A DNA stretch of 24,621 nucleotides from Pelargonium cotyledonis (Eukaryota > Streptophyta > Magnoliopsida > Geraniales > Geraniaceae), in assembly GCA_036897625.1 (NCBI GenBank), contig JAYMTA010000751.1, positions 1-24,621 on the forward strand, in the 5' to 3' direction. The position numbers were made by a program, and so were the translations under genes. The notes under the pieces were generated by a model. It had not been told where the DNA came from. It was given only the letters and a program-made list of their open reading frames with translations, and made no database searches. Below, one piece after another: positions 21,241 to 24,621 of this stretch (position 1 is its first letter; each line of letters begins with the position of its first letter).

Positions 21241-21528
21241 GGTTTATCCATTAAACCCCCCAAAAAAAATGCACTTGCTTGTTTTGCTGATGACTGCCAC
21301 TAACCCACTTCCTTCCTTTGTAATTAATGATAATAATTTTATGAATGATTTTTGGTAATTACATTTTCCTACCTTATGGTAAACTTTTTTTTTAATTTGA
21401 TACCCCTAAATATTTTTTCGCTGTTTTTTCTACTCTTTGGTATGCAAACCATGTTCTGTCAGTTACTTCGGACGAAAAACGCCATTAAAACCCCCATGTG
21501 CCATGCACATTCCATGTATATATCCTAA

Positions 21529-22240
21529 ATGCCTAAAATGCCCTTACCTTATATACCCTTCATGAGTCTTCTTCTTCATTGCTTCTTCTTCGTTGGAGTT
21601 GTACCAGAGCAAGCTTCATTGCTTCTTCTTCGTTCGGCAGCTCCGGCATCACCAGCTAGGGTAAAGCGTGGGTCTGCGGCTAAAGGGAAGCTAGCAAAGA
21701 AAACCGAAGAAATCGCCGAACGCGAGTTCTAATTTCAAAGGAAGAGGAAGTAGTGGATGCTAAAAATGTTGAGATTGAAAAGATGGAAGAACCGGTAAGT
21801 TTTGGGGAAACTGCAGAAAAGGAACAAGGCGATATTGAAGTGGAAGGATCTGTTGCTACAAGTATAGAGTCTGTAAACAAACTATTGTTGGAAATGTTTA
21901 GGAGCCCTTGAAGAAGCAAGATGTTAATTTTATTGAAGAACATGACAATAAGGAAAACAACAAAATGGGGGTAGAAGCATCTACTACTGAAATATTGCAG
22001 ATTCTTCTAATCAAGAAAATCCCTCGATTGTGAAGGATGCCAAGTCACAAGAGAATGACCTCTGCGGAGAAAAGGAAGGAGAAGCAACAACTAAAAAACA
22101 TGAAGAAGAGATGGAAAATATTTAATTTGAAGAAGACTCAGAGGAGATGGAGGACGATGTTGATGATATAGAGAATAAGATTAAGCAGTTTAACTTGGTG
22201 GAGAAAATCAAATCACAGTTGCAAGTCGACTTCGCTTAAG
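21529..22240 (+). pseudogene. Broken gene fragment for a Glu/Lys-rich acidic protein
   Basis: Consecutive frames read as one charged protein after shifts. VKRGSAAKGKLAKKTEEIAE lies in one frame to about 21720. A Glu-rich part (SKEEEVVDAKNVEIEKMEE, then GDIEVEGSVATSIESVNK) runs to about 21885. Then come EPLKKQDVNFIEEHDNKENN and, after another shift near 21990, SSNQENPSIVKDAKSQEND and GEKEGEATTKKHEEEMEN. After an in-frame stop near 22122 the frame continues EEDSEEMEDDVDDIENKIKQ. At least three frameshifts and one stop make it non-functional. The composition recalls the acidic N-terminus of plant hnRNP-type RNA-binding proteins, but this is a weak resemblance. The upstream part holds a 20-base direct repeat (21575-21594 and 21615-21634). 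Confidence 0.6.
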
Positions 22241-22600
22241 TGGACGAGATTGAGGGTTTTCGGTAGAGAACCGGTGGGGCGTGGGAGGGCTGGGACTATG
22301 AGTGGCGCTCGCGCTCTGGCAGCGCAGCGATGATCCCGGAGTTTGAAGTGTGCGGGAAGGAGGCGTGGTGCGCGTGGTGGTGGTGGAAGGGGAGATTGGC
22401 GGCGGAAGGGGGGTGCAATGAGGCTCGGGGAAATCGTTGGTGAAGAAAACCTCGGCTTCGTTGAGCTCGTCGGCGATGGATAATAGGGCGGTGGTGGAGG
22501 GGCGAGAGAAGGAGAAGGCGTCGAGGAGGGAGAGCGGCGGTGGTGGGAGGTGGTGCGATCGGAAGAGGGAGAGCTGCAGTAGCATTTCATGTTCTGTTGA
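22208..22600 (-). other. GC-rich, Pro/Ser-rich captured segment, possibly coding origin
   Basis: This sharply GC-rich island stands in AT-rich DNA. On the minus strand an ATG at about 22588 opens a Pro/Ser/Thr-rich frame (MLLQLSLFRSHHLPPPPLS, then LLSIADELNEAEVFFTNDF) to a stop at 22208. The part up to about 22430 reads like genuine plant coding sequence. The rest is low complexity, and a second frame is also open. I do not recognise the source gene. Its position inside inverted termini suggests capture by a transposon. Confidence 0.35.
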
Positions 22601-22861
22601 GATTGAGGGGTAAATTTGTCTTTTAAGCACCAATTTAACAGTGTTAGAGACGGAAACAAGTTTGTATACCATAGGGTAAGAAAATTATGAAAAATACTTT
22701 AGGGTACCCCATGATTTTTCTAATGTGGGTAAATTCTAAAGATTACTTTTTTTTCGATCATCAAACAATCATGACTTTATAATTATAATTTTTTATTTTC
22801 CTGTTAAAATTGTTTTATACCATGAATGAGTAATTATAATTTAATGATTAAACTTTTCATA

Positions 22862-22891
22862 CTAGTTTTAAAACCCGGCGTTGTTCGGGTT
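22862..22891 (-). mobile_element. Helitron 3' terminus, minus orientation
   Basis: On the minus strand the sequence is AAAACCCG-AACAACGC-CGGGTTTT (an 8-base perfect stem) followed by AAAACTAG, ending at 22862 with host T at 22861. This is a Helitron 3' signature and closely matches the terminus at 3797-3826. The body would lie at higher coordinates on the plus strand. The sequence just inside the hairpin has been interrupted by the SINE at 22892-23033. The 5' end was not identified. Confidence 0.6.
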
Positions 22892-23033
22892 TTTTTTTTA
22901 TCAGTTGAGCTACACAATAGAGGGTAGCTTTTCCCTTAAAACCCCACCTCACCCCACCCGACTCAAGGAGTTGAACCTACGACCTCTCAAAGAGAAGTGT
23001 GTCTTGACCATTTAACCTTCCCCTAGGTGAGGC
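22892..23033 (-). mobile_element. tRNA-derived SINE inserted in the Helitron tail
   Basis: Read on the minus strand, the element starts GCCTCACCTAGGGG. A pol III box A-like AGGTTAAATGG (23018-23008) begins about 15 bases in, and a perfect box B-like GGTTCAACTCC (22977-22967) about 56 bases in, the spacing of a tRNA. The sequence TTCTCTTTGAGAGGTCG lies between them. The 3' end is ACTGAT followed by an A-run. TCGGGTT flanks it on both sides (plus strand 22885-22891 and 23034-23040), a likely target-site duplication. One copy of that duplication is the Helitron hairpin arm, so the SINE arrived later. Confidence 0.7.
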
Positions 23034-23040
23034 TCGGGTT

Positions 23041-23680
23041 CTAAATATCATAATATCTTCCATAATTCAATATTCTAATATTTTATAATATTGGATGTAA
23101 ATCAAAATTTAAAGAGTAAAATAAAAAAATCAACTCTATAACTTTATTTTATTTAAAAAAAACATATTTGATGTAAATAAAAAAATCTACAATTGGGTTA
23201 GGGTTTGTGTTTCTCCCTTTATCTCTGTCGTTTTGAGAGTCGGTTATGATTTTATTCGGCTACGCCTACTTTTGATTTTTAAAGCGGTGGGAGTACTCTA
23301 TTTGATTTGCATATAGCAAATTGTGTTCTTTCTCGTTAAGATAGTGAGTCTTGGTTTGATAGCAATTTAAGGGTTCTTAATTAAGGTTTGCAGTGCGACA
23401 TAGATTCACGGTAGGTTTTTATTGGTGTGCGCGCAGGGTTGCAGAAGGCGGTTGCAGAGAAGGAAAAATGACTTGGAATTGTTGTGGTTTAACTGGAGTC
23501 ATCGGATCAATCTTAGAGTTTGTTGTCAAATCAGATGACAAATTTGATGGTTGCGAGGGGCCGAAGGCAAAGCCATCCACGTGATCGCCTTGAACTTTTA
23601 GTGTAATCGCTGTCAGTTGTTCGTGCTCTTCAGGCTGGAGGGGAGAATTTTAGTGCCTTCAACTTGATCATAATTCAGGA
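23041..23680. other. AT-rich stretch with one unsupported short ORF
   Basis: No gene can be supported. A frame at 23393-23584 contains MTWNCCGL, which faintly recalls the start of LINE endonuclease domains (WNCRGL-like), but nothing following agrees. The rest is AT-rich and featureless. Confidence 0.45.
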
Positions 23681-23775
23681 GGGGGGAATTACAAAAAGCC
23701 CCTATGAACTATTGACTTAAAACATCTAGCCCCTATAAACTATTGCTCTTAACATCTAGCCCCTATTGACTTACC
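23680..23775. repeat. Repeated AACATCTAGCCCCTAT phrase; possible transposon terminus
   Basis: The sequence GGAATTACAAAAAGCCCCTATGAACTATTG is followed by two closely spaced copies of AACATCTAGCCCCTAT (about 23723 and 23753), the first with AAACTATTG after it. Phrase-like repeats of this kind starting with (G)GAATTACA are typical of MULE termini in plants. No matching inverted copy was found within the window, so the type is unproven. Confidence 0.35.
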
Positions 23776-24259
23776 ATTTGACAAAATTTGTTAATTTTTG
23801 GATGGAAAATTGATATCTCTCATCACATGCTAGACATTTGACTTTCAATTTTGTTAAAATTCTCAAAATGACATTCTTCATCACATATTCAATCAAGTTG
23901 AAGAACACTTGAAGATTCCGGCAAACTCATGAATTTTTCGGCAAAAAATAATGAATTTTCCGGCAAACTCATGATTTTTCCAGCATAAATTCAAACACTT
24001 AAACTGAAATTCCACTAAATCACAACTACTAAATCCAGTTCAAATAAAATCATAAACAACAACATTCAAATTAATTGGCCAAAAATTCAAAAAATGAACA
24101 AAAAATTACAAATAAAATCAAACAATTAAATTTCTGTTAAAAAGATCAAACAGTTAATCGTCTTAGTCTTGAACTATTAAACTATTAATAAAATTAATCG
24201 TTTTAATCCAACAATTAATTTTTTATCCATTCTTCAATTTGGAGTGCACACCATCAATA
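23776..24259. other. AT-rich stretch upstream of the BAHD pseudogene
   Basis: No gene seen. It contains imperfect short tandem repeats of TTCCGGCAAACTCATGAATT-like units (three to four copies, about 23915-23990), followed by AT-rich single-copy DNA. Any promoter of the original BAHD gene would lie in the last part. Confidence 0.5.
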
Positions 24260-24621
24260 ATGGAAGTTGAAATTTTATCCTAGAAATTAGTAACTCCATC
24301 TTCTACAACCCCACAACACCTCATAAGCTTCAAGATCTCAACCATGGATCAAGCTGAGCCTCATTTTGTATATCCTAGCCTCATCATCTACTACCACAAC
24401 TTTGGTTTTCACCAAAACATAATCAATGGAAAATTAGAGAAATCACTGTCCGATCTCTTAACCATCTACTATCCGCTGGCCGGAAGATTTCTAGACGAAG
24501 AAAAGGACACCAACGCCGCCATTGGTGAGCTAAGCCTCGCCGGAAATGGAGCTCTAGAAAGAGATCCAGCCGTGGTCGCCATTGTGCAGCAGCGATAGAG
24601 CAACTCTAGAGCTCTATCGTG
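24260..24621 (+). pseudogene. BAHD acyltransferase, broken 5' part, running to the window edge
   Basis: An ATG at 24260 opens MEVEILS, then TAG at 24281-24283, then KLVTPSSTTPQHLISFKIST and MDQAEPHFVYPSLIIYYH in the same frame. Further on is KLEKSLSDLLTIYYPLAGRF. These are the N-terminal landmarks of plant BAHD acyl-CoA-dependent acyltransferases of the vinorine synthase-like group, including the YPLAGR motif. The stop at codon 8 would block the full product; initiation at the internal ATG 24344 would lose 28 residues. After about 24510 the frame no longer looks like the family and ends at TAG 24596-24598. The catalytic HxxxD and DFGWG motifs would lie beyond the window. I infer a pseudogene, though a sequencing error at one base could mimic the first stop. 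Confidence 0.75.
24593..24619. repeat. Perfect 9-bp inverted repeat with 9-base loop
   Basis: CGATAGAGC (24593-24601) and GCTCTATCG (24611-24619) are exact reverse complements around AACTCTAGA. It overlaps the stop that ends the BAHD-like frame and lies at the window edge. A smaller inverted repeat, CACCAA/TTGGTG, lies at about 24509-24528, where similarity to BAHD proteins is lost. Confidence 0.8.

Larger units (their letters stand above)
21354..22746. mobile_element. MULE-type element carrying gene fragments (Pack-MULE candidate)
   Basis: The left edge (21354 to about 21470) begins GGTAATTACATTTTCCTACC and contains TACCCCTAAATATTTTTTC and TTTGGTATGCAAACCATGTT. The right edge read in reverse (22746 to about 22640) begins GTAATCTTTAGAATTTACCC and contains TACCCTAAAGTATTTTTC and TATGGTATACAAACTTGTTT. 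The order of blocks is the same, so these are degenerate terminal inverted repeats of about 100 bases. The style (GGTAATTACA... start) is that of Mutator-like elements. Between them lie a broken Glu/Lys-rich gene piece and a GC-rich segment, and no transposase. No convincing 9-bp target duplication was found, so the call is tentative. Confidence 0.5.

Noticed and set aside
22881..23040. A functional tRNA gene
   Set aside because: Boxes A and B are present, but the acceptor stem does not pair and the element has a SINE-like body, A-run and flanking duplication.
23393..23584. 63-codon frame with WNCCGL as a LINE endonuclease start
   Set aside because: Only about six residues resemble the domain and nothing after them agrees.
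24344..24598. Functional 84-residue protein
   Set aside because: It is an internal piece of a BAHD N-terminus. The family's true start is upstream, across a stop codon.
1..24621. CRISPR array, operon or prokaryotic mobile island
   Set aside because: The genes have spliceosomal introns and plant-specific products. No regularly spaced short repeats with unique spacers occur.

Overview
The window is nuclear DNA of a flowering plant, probably a eudicot. It is AT-rich, has GT-AG introns, and carries a nuclear gene for a chloroplast-targeted NDH subunit, plant-type LINE, SINE and Helitron remains, and the start of a plant BAHD acyltransferase gene. The exact species cannot be read from the sequence.

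Layout. Positions 1-4176 hold no convincing gene. They contain diverged repeat modules, one good and one weak Helitron-like 3' terminus (ending near 3826 and 125) and an hAT-like remnant just upstream of the first gene. Positions 4313-13434 (+) hold a ten-exon gene for a protein of about 2138 residues. It has a very long, low-complexity, serine-rich N-terminal region encoded by one 5-kb exon, then five CCCH zinc fingers. The architecture fits the plant nuclear exosome cofactor SOP1 and animal ZC3H3. Positions 13790-14892 hold a 5'-truncated, decayed LINE. Positions 15810-16999 (+) hold the two-exon ndhM gene (218 aa). Positions 17138-21151 (-) hold a four-exon gene for a 554-residue acidic protein of unknown function with a near-perfect internal 84-residue duplication. 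It converges on ndhM with only 138 bases between the stop codons.

Positions 21354-22746 look like a MULE-type element with degenerate inverted termini enclosing gene fragments (a Pack-MULE candidate). Next comes a minus-strand Helitron 3' terminus (22862 onward) interrupted by a tRNA-derived SINE at 22892-23033, then featureless AT-rich DNA. At the right edge (24260-24621) a BAHD acyltransferase gene begins but is broken by a stop at codon 8.

The genes do not form a pathway. SOP1-like is expected in nuclear RNA surveillance and NdhM in the chloroplast NDH complex. Exon structures were built by hand: every junction uses GT-AG, reading phases match, and coding lengths are multiples of three, but no transcript data were available. 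No clearly new defence or regulatory system is visible. The least explained items are the duplicated unknown protein, a recurring Tyr-basic-Asn motif in the SOP1-like protein, and the nested transposon structures.
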